Shown piece after piece: positions 42,901-48,720 of a DNA stretch of 64,000 bases; within the stretch, counting starts at the first letter, position 1, and each line of letters opens with the position of its first letter. The position numbers were made by a program, and so were the translations under genes. The stretch is from contig NC_092670.1 in the NCBI RefSeq assembly GCF_964355755.1, positions 8,803,201 through 8,867,200 on the forward strand. The letters run 5' to 3'. Under the pieces are notes generated by a model. That model was not told the origin of the DNA, did no database searches, and saw nothing but the letters and a program-made list of their open reading frames with translations. The stretch is from Antedon mediterranea (lineage: Eukaryota; Echinodermata; Crinoidea; Comatulida; Antedonidae).

Positions 42901-44113
42901 AAACATTGAGTCGACGAAAGAATTCTTTGACATCAAAGGAATTCATACAGTACAATGAGTTGATTTGGAAAGTTCCAATCACTGAAAATAAGTTACATTT
43001 CCGTTGATAGTGAAAGTATTGCGATTGGCTCCGAGCAGGATCCGGTCATCTGGTACAGCCACTTCAAAACAGACTCAGATCGTTTAGGGGGAGCTTTTGT
43101 TGACATAGAAATTAAACACAACTTAATAATTGAAAGGAACTAGTTTCCAAAAGAATTTTTATCTCAAATTTTCGAGCAATTAAATGGAACTGGTAAGCGA
43201 GTGCTAATGTCGACACTGGAACTGATTGTTTACCAAGTCTACGTTCTCGTACTGGGCACACAACATAATGTATAGTTATATAGGAACCAATATGCGCATC
43301 AAACTGATCTGTACTGGTCGCCTTCATTCATACAGCATGCGTACATGATTCAACTATTACAGTTCCGGAAATAGTAGAAGATGCTCAACTCAAGCCGGGC
43401 TTTAGGTTATCCTGTTAGCTCCCGACCTCTACCCTATGTACTCTTGATCTGGATTACAGATCGCGATGTGTAAACCAGACCTAAAGATACTGTATTTAAA
43501 GCAAACAATAAAGAGGCAGCAGCATTTTTTATATATACACTGTATATATATTAAAAAGGTATAAAATACTAGTTCCTTATTACTGCCATGTCATATATAC
43601 TACTGTATTACAATTACATACATCTGTAGTATTGACTTTCTTTCAAGTGTCATAACATTTAATTTTGATAAATTTATTTTCTTTTTTGTGGCTTCGAAAT
43701 TTGATAACAAAAGTAAATGAAAAATGAATACAAAAACGATGTGCAATAGAACACTGAAAATGTAGCCCTACTGTAGGCGAATAGATGACCATACATGTAT
43801 AGCTGTACAGTAATACTAGGCCTAGTGCTTAGCCCATTAAAAAAACATTGTCACACTGACCACATCACAAAAATGTAAACAAATCATTAATATATAGCCT
43901 AGCCTATATGTATTGTAATAACAAAACGAACTTAAGCACCCAACCAACGATAAACAACACAAAAGCACCAAATCGTAGCATGCTAGAAAATTGTGAAACG
44001 TGAAAATAGCTTGATATGTACACTAATTCATTATAACACCATTTTTAACACAAATCCACCCTACCTGGTTGCTTTTCTGGTCGCACTCGGCGAGGGTTTC
44101 CCGACACATTCAT
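840..44113 (-). CDS. DGKQ: Diacylglycerol kinase theta, 27 coding exons
   Basis: Phosphorylates diacylglycerol to phosphatidic acid, ending DAG signalling at membranes. Exons in transcript order: 44113-44065, 41835-41692, 39732-39532, 32725-32646, 31785-31683, 27477-27389, 26947-26816, 26338-26206, 22815-22699, 20730-20539, 19986-19957, 14419-14316, 13581-13509, 13032-12882, 12381-12291, 11532-11419, 8684-8534, 8108-8067, 7802-7687, 7187-7036, 6746-6598, 6357-6249, 5985-5791, 5257-5102, 4548-4380, 1624-1526, 974-840. The sum is 3276 nt (1091 aa plus stop) and every junction is GT-AG and in phase. Three C1 domains fit H-X12-C-X2-C exactly (residues 100-149, 163-210, 229-279). RA-like segments lie near 428-500 and 522-590. 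The kinase domain starts near 705 with GGDGT at 771-775, and the accessory domain follows to about 1050. Three C1 domains plus RA define the theta type; the human protein is about 940 aa. The first three exons and the micro-exon are the least certain. Confidence 0.93.
1526..1624 (-). CDS. DGKQ: DGKQ exon 26, accessory domain end
   Basis: Contains [12 protein letters not shown], the conserved end of the accessory domain. Phase 0 to 0. Confidence 0.96.
1625..4379 (-). other. DGKQ intron 25
   Basis: About 2.75 kb of AT-rich DNA. Apart from the 39-bp direct repeat (3603-4246) I see nothing distinct. Confidence 0.6.
3603..4246. repeat. 39-bp exact direct repeat flanking about 570 bp
   Basis: Positions 3603-3641 and 4208-4246 are identical over 39 bases (T-rich, containing TTTGTATATCTTTCTCTG). 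They lie in the DGKQ intron between exons 25 and 26. The enclosed sequence has no ORF and no visible terminal inverted repeat. Confidence 0.8.
4380..4548 (-). CDS. DGKQ: DGKQ exon 25, accessory domain
   Basis: Contains [11 protein letters not shown] and [20 protein letters not shown], very highly conserved in DAG kinases. Phase 2 to 0. Confidence 0.97.
4911..5066. mobile_element. Palindromic MITE, family A copy 1
   Basis: Ends in inverted repeats like CTACACTATCAAACTAGTTTGAC. The interior carries GTGTGATGTG(C)CCAAATATGG and its inverted partner CCATAAATGGGCACATCACA, plus a GACATCATCATG centre. The same pattern recurs six more times in the window. It lies in a DGKQ intron just beside exon 24. 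Confidence 0.85.
5102..5257 (-). CDS. DGKQ: DGKQ exon 24, accessory domain
   Basis: Encodes 52 residues from [14 protein letters not shown] to [10 protein letters not shown], matching the accessory-domain core. Phase 2 to 2. Confidence 0.95.
5791..5985 (-). CDS. DGKQ: DGKQ exon 23, start of accessory domain
   Basis: Contains WTVVFEP, a Ser/Asn-rich variable stretch, then [20 protein letters not shown] and [11 protein letters not shown], the start of the DAGK accessory domain. Confidence 0.97.
6249..6357 (-). CDS. DGKQ: DGKQ exon 22, kinase domain
   Basis: Contains [14 protein letters not shown] and an acidic helix ending KLDR, which completes the catalytic domain. Phase 1 to 2. Confidence 0.96.
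6598..6746 (-). CDS. DGKQ: DGKQ exon 21, GGDGT catalytic loop
   Basis: Contains [19 protein letters not shown] and IAVLPLGTG, the nucleotide-binding signature of DAG kinases (GGDGT at about 771-775). Phase 2 to 1. Confidence 0.98.
6921..6980. mobile_element. MITE family A, half copy
   Basis: Only one arm is present (AAGCTCTGTCTACACGACCA, then TGTGATGTGCCCATATAT). It lies in the DGKQ intron between exons 20 and 21. Confidence 0.65.
7036..7187 (-). CDS. DGKQ: DGKQ exon 20, start of kinase domain
   Basis: Contains [15 protein letters not shown] and [17 protein letters not shown], hallmarks of the diacylglycerol kinase catalytic domain. Phase 0 to 2. Confidence 0.97.
7687..7802 (-). CDS. DGKQ: DGKQ exon 19, pre-kinase segment
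   Basis: Encodes [17 protein letters not shown] and [11 protein letters not shown], leading into the kinase domain. Phase 1 to 0, GTAAGT donor. Confidence 0.93.
8067..8108 (-). CDS. DGKQ: DGKQ exon 18, 42 bp
   Basis: A short exon for [15 protein letters not shown], phase 1 to 1. It joins 7802-7687 directly to give a strand-helix unit ([20 protein letters not shown]) conserved in DGK theta. Confidence 0.9.
8534..8684 (-). CDS. DGKQ: DGKQ exon 17, RA-kinase linker
   Basis: Encodes [20 protein letters not shown], continuing into the [13 protein letters not shown] region. It corresponds to the small folded region between RA and kinase domains in DGK theta. Phase 0 to 1. Confidence 0.93.
9369..9680 (+). 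mobile_element. tRNA-derived SINE
   Basis: The head GGTGGCCGAGTGCTTAAGAC resembles the 5' half of a class II tRNA. It is followed by a central region with CACTTTAAAGAACCTAGTAC and an A-rich tail after CAGTATAAAAAATAAAT. A related central region recurs near 14060-14110. It sits in the DGKQ intron between exons 16 and 17. Confidence 0.65.
10320..10447. repeat. 64-bp tandem duplication
   Basis: Two almost identical copies offset by 64 bases (10320 and 10384), each containing ATGTTATGAAAGTAATGTTG. Intronic. Confidence 0.9.
11419..11532 (-). CDS. DGKQ: DGKQ exon 16, second RA-like segment
   Basis: 38 codons, phase 0 to 0, including [20 protein letters not shown] and then [10 protein letters not shown]. 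This is the typical end of an RA fold. Confidence 0.92.
11815..11967. mobile_element. Foldback MITE with CCAGTATCATAG ends
   Basis: The left end is CCAGTATCATAGG and the right end is CTATGATACTGG in inverted orientation, enclosing about 125 bp with no ORF. Confidence 0.6.
12291..12381 (-). CDS. DGKQ: DGKQ exon 15, second RA-like segment
   Basis: Encodes [20 protein letters not shown] and a short helix ending in KFRID. Phase 2 to 0. Confidence 0.92.
12882..13032 (-). CDS. DGKQ: DGKQ exon 14, RA domain end and second RA-like start
   Basis: Encodes about 50 residues, including [11 protein letters not shown] and TIKVFSGDP. The latter begins the second ubiquitin-like RA segment. Phase 1 to 2, donor GTAAGT. 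Confidence 0.93.
13509..13581 (-). CDS. DGKQ: DGKQ exon 13, RA domain helix
   Basis: Encodes [20 protein letters not shown], the helix and following strand of the first RA-like unit. Phase 0 to 1. Confidence 0.92.
14050..14115 (+). mobile_element. SINE central-domain fragment
   Basis: AACTTTAAAGAACCCAGTTC and the following CATCTTTCAGAGGAGTAGGG match the central part of the 9369-9680 SINE. No head is seen. Confidence 0.5.
14316..14419 (-). CDS. DGKQ: DGKQ exon 12, start of RA domain
   Basis: Encodes [20 protein letters not shown] and a strand ending in TIQQMI, matching the first beta strands of the Ras-association fold in DGK theta. Donor GTAAGT, phase 0. Confidence 0.92.
15675..15837. mobile_element. 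Foldback element with AGTATCAAAGGCAAGTTC arms
   Basis: Arms at 15675-15715 and about 15797-15837 are inverted copies: GGCAAGTTCCAAGATACAG against the reverse of CTGTATCATAGAACTTGCC, with CATGTGTC inside each. The 85-codon ORF across it is a by-product of the inverted repeat. Confidence 0.7.
16977..17580. repeat. 15-bp minisatellite (TATGCAATAGAACAT)
   Basis: About 600 bp of 15-base units with GCAATAGAACAT and GCAATAGAGCAT variants. Two blocks beginning GCAGTAGAACATTATGCAAT recur 196 bp apart (17228 and 17424), which shows a higher-order repeat. It lies in a DGKQ intron. Confidence 0.95.
19957..19986 (-). CDS. DGKQ: DGKQ micro-exon, 30 bp
   Basis: Ten codons ([10 protein letters not shown] with the split first codon), phase 1 to 1. 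It sits between a TTTGTATAG acceptor and a consensus GTAAGT donor. Leaving it out keeps the frame, so it would behave as a cassette exon. Confidence 0.5.
   Translation of the reverse strand: MKMGVCNLS
20539..20730 (-). CDS. DGKQ: DGKQ exon 10, acidic linker with Cys-Pro tail
   Basis: A 192-bp open segment, phase 1 to 1, ending in a Cys/Pro-rich motif ([12 protein letters not shown]) just before a GTAGAG donor. An internal GTAAAG donor at 20670 is also phase 1, so a 60-bp short form (20671-20730) is equally possible in frame. No domain is recognised. Confidence 0.75.
20930..21180. repeat. ACC/CAC trinucleotide-rich tract
   Basis: Imperfect (ACC)n with interspersed AGTTACCACCA units; the purest part is 21061-21172. 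It lies in the DGKQ intron between exons 9 and 10. Confidence 0.9.
22699..22815 (-). CDS. DGKQ: DGKQ exon 9, basic linker
   Basis: Encodes a Lys/Arg/Pro-rich linker ([14 protein letters not shown] and an [17 protein letters not shown]-like tail), phase 1 to 1, donor GTATGC. The linker is expected to vary between species, so support comes from phase and the TTTCACCAG acceptor rather than strong homology. Confidence 0.78.
24286..25148. repeat. 45-bp minisatellite, about 19 copies
   Basis: The unit begins CTAAGAACACTCCTGACAAC and ends TTGACCTAAAATTGAC. Copies differ by single bases, and one has an extra CTAAAATTGAC. The period is a multiple of three, but every unit carries stop codons, so it is not protein coding. 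It lies in the DGKQ intron between exons 8 and 9. Confidence 0.96.
26206..26338 (-). CDS. DGKQ: DGKQ exon 8, end of third C1 and linker
   Basis: Begins [13 protein letters not shown], the last His and two Cys of C1 domain 3. It continues with the conserved [13 protein letters not shown] segment that precedes the RA region. It ends phase 1 at GTAGGA. Confidence 0.94.
26508..26660 (-). mobile_element. tRNA-derived SINE, family B
   Basis: On the minus strand the head reads TTGTGGCTTGGTGGTTATGA (A-box-like), and CTGGGTTCAAGTCCTGTC gives a good B-box. A tail with ACAGCATCCTGTGTTTATG follows. The tail recurs at 59905-59970. Confidence 0.7.
26816..26947 (-). CDS. DGKQ: DGKQ exon 7, third C1 domain
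   Basis: Contains [17 protein letters not shown], a stretch strongly conserved in DGK theta, with H229, C242, C245, C260 and C263. The next exon (26338-26206) supplies H268, C271 and C279. Confidence 0.96.
27389..27477 (-). CDS. DGKQ: DGKQ exon 6, end of second C1 domain
   Basis: Reads [18 protein letters not shown] and then a linker into the third C1. It follows a T-rich acceptor (polypyrimidine tract and CAG) and ends phase 0 at GTTAGT. Confidence 0.94.
27895..29235. repeat. 21-bp satellite (CAGTATGTGAACATACAGTAT)
   Basis: Degenerate tandem units of about 21 bases, TCAGTATGTGAACATACAGT, with an internal inverted symmetry (ATGTGAACAT / ATACAGTAT). The array is split by a retrotransposon fragment at 28400-28879 and decays to the right. 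Confidence 0.93.
28400..28879 (-). mobile_element. 5'-truncated non-LTR retrotransposon
   Basis: On the minus strand, an open frame ending at 28575 encodes the C-terminal tail of a LINE reverse transcriptase (L2/CR1-like by pattern: [19 protein letters not shown], then [16 protein letters not shown]). The 3' end has GGACAATAAAGTATATATGAC followed by a short CTATGA tandem tail. It is inserted in the 21-bp satellite. The rest of the polymerase is missing, so it cannot be active. Confidence 0.85.
31683..31785 (-). CDS. DGKQ: DGKQ exon 5, second C1 domain
   Basis: Encodes H163, C176, C179 and C191 of C1 domain 2. The domain is completed by exon 27477-27389, which supplies C194, H199, C202 and C210. 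This compact second C1 is typical of DGK theta. Confidence 0.95.
32115..32300. repeat. Interspersed repeat family C, copy 1
   Basis: Shares TAACAACAGAGCTCGCCTTG, CCAAGATAGGAACTTG, GTACATATTCTC and CTGTTAAGGGG with a second copy at 40010-40270. The family is unknown to me. Intronic. Confidence 0.7.
32455..32540 (+). mobile_element. Non-LTR retroelement 3' tail
   Basis: CGAAATAAAAAGAAATTGAA is followed by repeated AAATTG units, a layout typical of L2-like 3' ends on the plus strand. No coding part remains. Confidence 0.45.
32646..32725 (-). CDS. DGKQ: DGKQ exon 4, end of first C1 domain
   Basis: Encodes [18 protein letters not shown], giving C133, H138, C141 and C149 at the exact C1 spacing (C-X2-C-X4-H-X2-C-X7-C). 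It ends phase 0 at GTAAGT. The following intron is short; the preceding one is about 6.8 kb. Confidence 0.95.
34970..35012. repeat. 17-bp tandem repeat, about 2.5 copies
   Basis: Units of GTACACAAAGAATGGCT in the DGKQ intron between exons 3 and 4. Confidence 0.85.
36970..37003. repeat. 34-bp perfect palindrome
   Basis: TACCATAGAGATATTAT is followed directly by its exact reverse complement with no spacer. Confidence 0.95.
38197..38371. mobile_element. Foldback MITE, TTTATCGCAAAT ends
   Basis: The left arm is TTTATCGCAAAT with inner GATGCATAATGGGAAGGGTT; the right arm is the inverse (CCCTTCCCATCATGCATTG, then ATTTGCGATAAA). The arms cover most of the 175 bp. Confidence 0.85.
39251..39423. mobile_element. 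Palindromic MITE, family A copy 3
   Basis: A nearly full copy with both arms. The left arm starts AAAGCTCTGCTTACACTTAT and the right arm ends TTTGATAGTGTAGACTGAG. The inner GCCCAAATATGGTAGTGAT segment is duplicated. It is close to DGKQ exon 3. Confidence 0.85.
39532..39732 (-). CDS. DGKQ: DGKQ exon 3, start of first C1 domain
   Basis: Encodes residues 65-131. The segment [18 protein letters not shown] holds the first His and first two Cys of C1 domain 1; the remaining ligands come from the next exon (32725-32646). An alternative acceptor 16 bases downstream exists (first base 39716), but it does not join exon 2 in frame. Confidence 0.9.
40010..40270. repeat. Interspersed repeat family C, copy 2
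   Basis: Contains GAGCTTGCCTTGCCAAGATA, GGAACTTG, GTACATATTCTCCG and CTGTTAAGGGGCGAGG, with an insertion relative to the copy at 32115-32300. A short third piece with AATCTAACAACAGGATTCTG is at 49917-49960. Confidence 0.7.
41692..41835 (-). CDS. DGKQ: DGKQ coding exon 2, N-terminal extension
   Basis: A 144-bp exon, phase 1 to 1, with a GTTAGT donor and an ATTAG acceptor. It encodes about 48 residues, including a His-rich start (residues [10 protein letters not shown]) and an acidic/Pro end ([13 protein letters not shown]). It joins exon 3 at an acceptor just before 39732, giving a continuous frame into the first C1 domain. No domain is recognised. It lengthens the N-terminus before the first C1 compared with a minimal model that starts at the Met at 39700. 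Confidence 0.65.
41884..42047. repeat. 41-bp tandem repeat, 4 copies
   Basis: GGACCACTAGGCCAAAGACC starts units at 41884, 41925, 41966 and 42007. It begins about 50 bp upstream (in transcript sense) of DGKQ exon 2. Confidence 0.95.
44065..44113 (-). CDS. DGKQ: DGKQ coding exon 1 (start codon)
   Basis: The ATG at 44113 opens 16 codons rich in Arg, Lys and Pro and ends in phase 1 at a GTAGGG donor. I chose this start because its frame runs on through exon 2 (41835-41692) into the C1 exon. A second ATG four bases downstream, in another frame, does not connect. The exon also reads open in a third frame, but that frame has no ATG after an upstream stop. Confidence 0.65.
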
Positions 44114-44248
44114 CACCGTTATCGACGGCTTTGTAGTAAACGACGATGCAACCAACGTAATAATCCTTGGAAATTTACACAAAATTAACCATTAAAACCT
44201 ACATTCACGAGCCCATTTCATTCACCGTTAATTCTACATTGGTGTTGG
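44114..44248. promoter_or_regulatory. Candidate bidirectional promoter, DGKQ and small ORF
   Basis: 135 bp separate the DGKQ start (minus, 44113) from the start of the 102-residue ORF (plus, 44249). Both would be transcribed away from this gap. No TATA box is obvious. This is inference from layout. Confidence 0.4.
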
Positions 44249-44557
44249 ATGACAGTGTTAGTATTACCTTCAACCCTTACAAATAAATTTATAGGAAAAA
44301 AAGATGATTTGAATGCCTACCACAATTTCTCACATCTGTTTAGAAGGCCTATTCCTATGCTAGCAATAAAATCAGAAATTGTTAGACGTCAGTCCAGTCG
44401 TATTTTTAGAACTTACAATAATAATGTATTAGACGAAAATAATAACCCTCTGGATTGCAGACTAAACGAATGGGTGTGGACTATGGTACTGTATTATATA
44501 GTGTTACATGTTGCTTTTCTAACTGGAGTTCTCATGTTTTACATAAATAATAATTAA
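44249..44557 (+). CDS. Putative small tail-anchored membrane protein
   Basis: An intronless frame of 102 codons with an ATG in a weak context. I do not recognise it. The N-terminal 75 residues are polar and basic (LFRRPIPMLAIKSEIVRRQS), then DENNNPLDCRLNEW leads into one hydrophobic segment (VWTMVLYYIVLHVAFLTGVLMFYI, about residues 76-98, written here without its first Trp) and three final Asn. That layout predicts a tail-anchored or type II single-pass protein with no signal peptide. AATAAATAAAT near 44657 could be its poly(A) signal. It is divergent from DGKQ, 135 bp away. The membrane segment faintly recalls the N-terminal anchor of Na,K-ATPase beta subunits, but there is no ectodomain. 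It could be a chance ORF; length, composition and context favour a real gene. Confidence 0.5.
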   Translation: MTVLVLPSTLTNKFIGKKDDLNAYHNFSHLFRRPIPMLAIKSEIVRRQSSRIFRTYNNNVLDENNNPLDCRLNEWVWTMVLYYIVLHVAFLTGVLMFYINNN

Positions 44558-46239
44558 AATATATATTATCTTTCAAAAAATAGTTTATTTTCGTATGTCC
44601 TAATGTTGTTACAAACTTAATTAAAACGTTAAATTATTGAATGAATCCTGTAAGAAAATAAATAAATAATGATCTTTTCTGTTTTCATCATTACGGTGAC
44701 TGAATTAATCTAAATTCAGAATTATTTAATGTGTTTCTCGTTCTATTGAAACATCCTCTAAAATTATAAGTGTAATATAAGTAAGCTGACCACCGGGCAA
44801 TGGAAAGGGTTCGGGAACAGACAGCAACAAGTGCGCGCGTATTCCAAAATTGAATGATCAAAAAATAAGGGCCCTGGCCCTGATTTGTCCTTGTTTTTCT
44901 TTCATTTCTCTCGAACCGCATTATGGCCTTCTATTTTGTTGTTTGAATTGTGTGTTTCTAGGCACTGAGTTTAGCGTTATCAAAGTTAATGATTTTTTAT
45001 AGTTTTTTTTTATCCCTGGCACCGAGAGACGGGACGTATGGATTTATTCATTCCATTTGGTTCATATTTTTGGTTGGATGATGATAACTTAAATCGATCA
45101 CACACTCCTGTTTGTGTACTCCACTTGACGTGAACAGACATGACGGGTTTAAATTGTATAATATTATTGTAATATTGTATAATAAACCACATCCCGTGAA
45201 TGTTCTGTGAACTTATCTTACAGGTTTGCGCGAAACACTTTCAACCACTACGCGAGTTGCATGTCACTCCATGGCGGCGTCACTAATAACGAGATTGTTA
45301 TTCCAGAGGGAATAGCCAGGGGGAGGAGAGAGATATGTATGACGTTTCATTATTATTTTTTTAATATCATCTTACTTTAATAATAATATTAATAGTTTAA
45401 TGGTTTTAAATTTGTATAGCGCATAATACAAATAGACCGGTTACTGTCGACTCTCTTAATTACCTCTCTTCACAATCTAGTCCCATGCTTCTTCTGGTTG
45501 GCCACATTCATGGAGTATGGGATATTACAGAACAAATTCACAGAATAGAATAATACGCATTGATTGTTTTACCTTCAATTATGACTCAGAGTTCTGTTGT
45601 ATGTTAATTTCGAATAATACCATGATTCTGCAATTCTCTGTGCCTGAGGTCTTTCGTGATAGTACAAAGTTTAATTAAACTTAAATGTTATTTCGGCCTC
45701 CACTCATACAAATCTCTAGTTATATATTATATTAAGCTAATTTAATTTAATTATTCCGTTTGTATTCTTCTTTTCTGATATTTGGCCAAATATCAAACAA
45801 TGAAATAGTAGGCCTATATTTTAATTAGGTCTATAGAACAACCTGTTGTACATGGTGAATCAATTTCTGAGAATTACATTGAAAAACAAGTACGTGACAA
45901 GAAGAAGTAAAATAAATCTTTATTTAAATATCATTGTATGAGAAATAGAATTGTGATTAGTGTTCGGAAAGTCTTGTGTGACCGTGTTCACCAGCACCCT
46001 ATTTACACTTTTCTAGCAATGATTCTAGCAAGTTTTTGATCAATATGCATCGACGTTGGTTAAACCATTTAAGGGAAATAATCTCACTTCTCGCGGATTG
46101 GTGAACATTTTTGGTATCAGACAGAAATGGGACAGAGGAGAGGGGGGAGCTCGCAAATTTATTCAAATAGAAAAGCTACTCGTGATCAAGGATTATGGTA
46201 AAACTGTCATATTTGCATCATTTCTCTGCTGATAGAAGC

Positions 46240-46350
46240 TTGGTTACCACTAGGACAAAAACTTAAACACGTACGCGTTACGTAATTTGACCAATCACGA
46301 CGCAACGGATGACCATTCATGATTCATTGCGTCGTGATTGGTCAAATTAC
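46240..46350. mobile_element. Foldback element with 24-bp perfect arms
   Basis: GTAATTTGACCAATCACGAC (46282-46305 with four more bases) is repeated exactly in inverse at 46327-46350, with a 21-bp loop. The left flank TTGGTTACCACTAGGA resembles the terminal repeat of the element at 61131-61276. Confidence 0.75.
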
Positions 46351-46431
46351 TTCACCAATCATAAGCGACAGTCCGGACGATCCATTTGCGGGTGAAAACT
46401 GCATTTTTTGGTGAACCCCATCACACAGGAA

Positions 46432-46750
46432 ATCCCGGATGCGATTTTTTTTTTCGTAGGCTACATAAGTCCGGGGACCCCTTATATGAAAGATAGCCGA
46501 ACTACCTCCTAAATATAACTAAACTCAAGCCTCTAAAGAATCTGTCTCTAACTCTAGTAAAAAGTTGTTGTTCATGGGATTCGAACACCATACATCGACA
46601 TGCAAATTCCATAGTCTAATCCACTCGACTAAACAGCTCATTTCTTACGTCACATCTTATTGATAAGGCTAATGAATATTCATGTTTATTTTGTGACGTT
46701 TCACGAGGGGTCCCCAACTTATATACGAAAAGAAATATCGCATCCCGGAT
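46432..46750. mobile_element. TIR element carrying a tRNA-like segment
   Basis: The left end ATCCCGGATGCGAT, TTTTCGTA, ACATAAGT, GGGGACCCCT is repeated in inverse at the right end (AGGGGTCCCC, ACTTATATACGAAAAGA, ATCGCATCCCGGAT). The arms are about 50 bp and the element 319 bp. No ORF. Confidence 0.8.
46570..46645 (-). other. tRNA-like sequence inside a TIR element
   Basis: On the minus strand it reads GAGCTGTTTAGTCGAGTGGA, then GGTGTTCGAATCCCATGAAC: an A-box-like TAGTCGAGTGG and a canonical B-box GTTCGAATCC, with a TATGG/CCATG T-stem. The acceptor stem does not pair fully and the anticodon loop lacks T33. It is therefore a degenerate tRNA or SINE head rather than a working tRNA gene. Confidence 0.5.
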
Positions 46751-48049
46751 GAAGGTTTAATGATTCAGATTAATACCTTCAATTTGAACGTACAAAATAA
46801 CGAAACCCTCACATTCATGTAATGATGAATATTTATTTTGTGAATTATTATTGTCAGTACAACATAATCATAATTTTCACCATATTTTTTCCCCTGAAAT
46901 TAGATATTTTAAAAATTCTTTTCATAACCAAGAAATATCAGATGGCAGGACAGGGTGCAGTACTACATGTTACACTTAATACGAATAAATTTATAATTTT
47001 TAAATAACCGGTTATCAATAAAAACATAGTCAATACACAATCGTAGTAGGCCTATAGCTAATAGAATAAATTGGTTTCCGAATATACTGTAGAATATAAT
47101 AAACACTAGCACAATTCCAAAATGTATGAACAAATTAACTCAATATAAAAAGTAAAAGCAAATTGTTACAAATTCAGAAACAGATTTGCTTGTTTGAGTT
47201 AAATATTTTGTTTTAAACCACACAGCTAACATAATGCCATATTGTACTGATATCATAACCTAGGCCCTAGTATCAAATAGTTTTAGCTTATTCAGAATTT
47301 TACAAACATAATTTAGATACAATCGGATACATGCTCACATAGATTTCATGCAAATTAAAGGTATTGGCCCTTATGCTGGTTCAGGGCACACCATGTCAAG
47401 GTTCAAAAACTTATGCTATACATTATTCATGCTGTTCTGGTGTACTGTATATATGTACACAATGAAATGAAAAAATGGCTTAAAAGGGGAGAAGGGTATA
47501 AGATTTTACCTTGAACATACTCTCGGTGGCAGTGACATTGCCCTGGAATATAAAGGGCTTAACACTGACTATACAGTAATAGTTGGTGATTGCAGGTATA
47601 CCATCCAACAATTAGGACACTTACTGCACATGAGGCGTATGATAGACGGCCTAGGTGTGACAATGCGTAGCCCAACCAACGGCTAAGATCAAACAATACA
47701 CAGAAAAAACATGAAGCCTTAATTGAAAAGTCTGGTTTAAAAAGTTTCCATGTATGAATTATCCCAGTAAAGACATCATACTCCCCCTCTAGAATTTGAA
47801 TAATTATTACAACACAACATTTCAAATTATATATTACCTACATCCTACAATAATTCCCAATATCATAATTTATAAATCCTTTCTTATATAATTAATAATA
47901 ACATATTCTTTCATGCTATTTTGTTACGTACTTAAGTACTACTAGAAATAGAATAGGGACAGTTTAGATGGCATTGACTCTTAGTAAAAAGTTATTAATA
48001 ATAGCATCAATGATGAGGAAAGTTAACATTGACATTTTCCTATTTCCAA

Positions 48050-48480
48050 GTTAAGTAAAACTGAACATACACTATAGACAATATTATTACAATTAAGTGA
48101 AATTTCACATAGATCAAGTGAAATTCATTTTAACTGCACTTAACTGCAACTAACATCATTGTGGTGAAATTGTCAGGTAAAACTGAACATACACTATAGA
48201 GAAATTGAACATAGACTAATAAGTGAAATTTGATCTTTAATAAGATGTGGTGAAATTGAACTCGTGTAAAGTTTTACATATACTAGAGACAGAAATTCAT
48301 CACACTTAAGTAAAATTTCACTATAAAGTTTCATTCAATTTTAACTTAAATGAAATTGACCGTCATTGTGGTGAAATTTACTGGACCTCGGTAAATTTGA
48401 ACATACCCAATTTAAATGAGCATATAAGTGAAATTCAGTATACACTTAAGAGGAAAAACATACGCGACATTGAAATTCAG
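48050..48480. repeat. Degenerate GTGAAATT-rich repeat
   Basis: Segments such as GTAAAACTGAACATACACTA (48056 and 48178) and CATTGTGGTGAAATT (48157 and 48365) recur with variable spacing. They lie just past the clathrin light chain stop and are probably transcribed as its 3' UTR. Confidence 0.6.
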
Positions 48481-48548
48481 ATTTTAGGTTAGAATATTCT
48501 ATAAACAGGTATTAAAGGTATACAAACAGAATACAAAGACGACATGAG

Positions 48549-48720
48549 TTAACGTGTAAGCCCAGTTTGCTTGAGATGCAAGAGTAACGATCGCATCCGT
48601 GTCACATCTTTGGTCGTTTTACTGTTTTTAGGGTTAAAATCGCAGAGCCTAGCAACACGTTCCCACTCTTGTCCTGGAATGTCCTCATCTCTTTCTTGAA
48701 TAAATGCTTCTTCACTTGCT
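48549..48720 (-). CDS. CLTA: Clathrin light chain exon 5 and stop
   Basis: Encodes ASEEAFIQERDEDIPGQEWE and the conserved C-terminus ending LKQTGLTR. TAA at 48549-48551. Confidence 0.97.

Larger units (their letters stand above)
44558..48548. other. Intergenic region, DGKQ side to clathrin light chain
   Basis: No convincing gene. It holds a possible poly(A) signal near 44657, inverted-repeat elements at 46240-46350 and 46432-46750, and a degenerate GTGAAATT-rich stretch (48050-48480) that may be the 3' UTR of clathrin light chain. Confidence 0.6.

Noticed and set aside
46570-46645. A functional tRNA gene
   Set aside because: The acceptor stem does not pair fully and the anticodon loop is abnormal; only the A- and B-box motifs are good.
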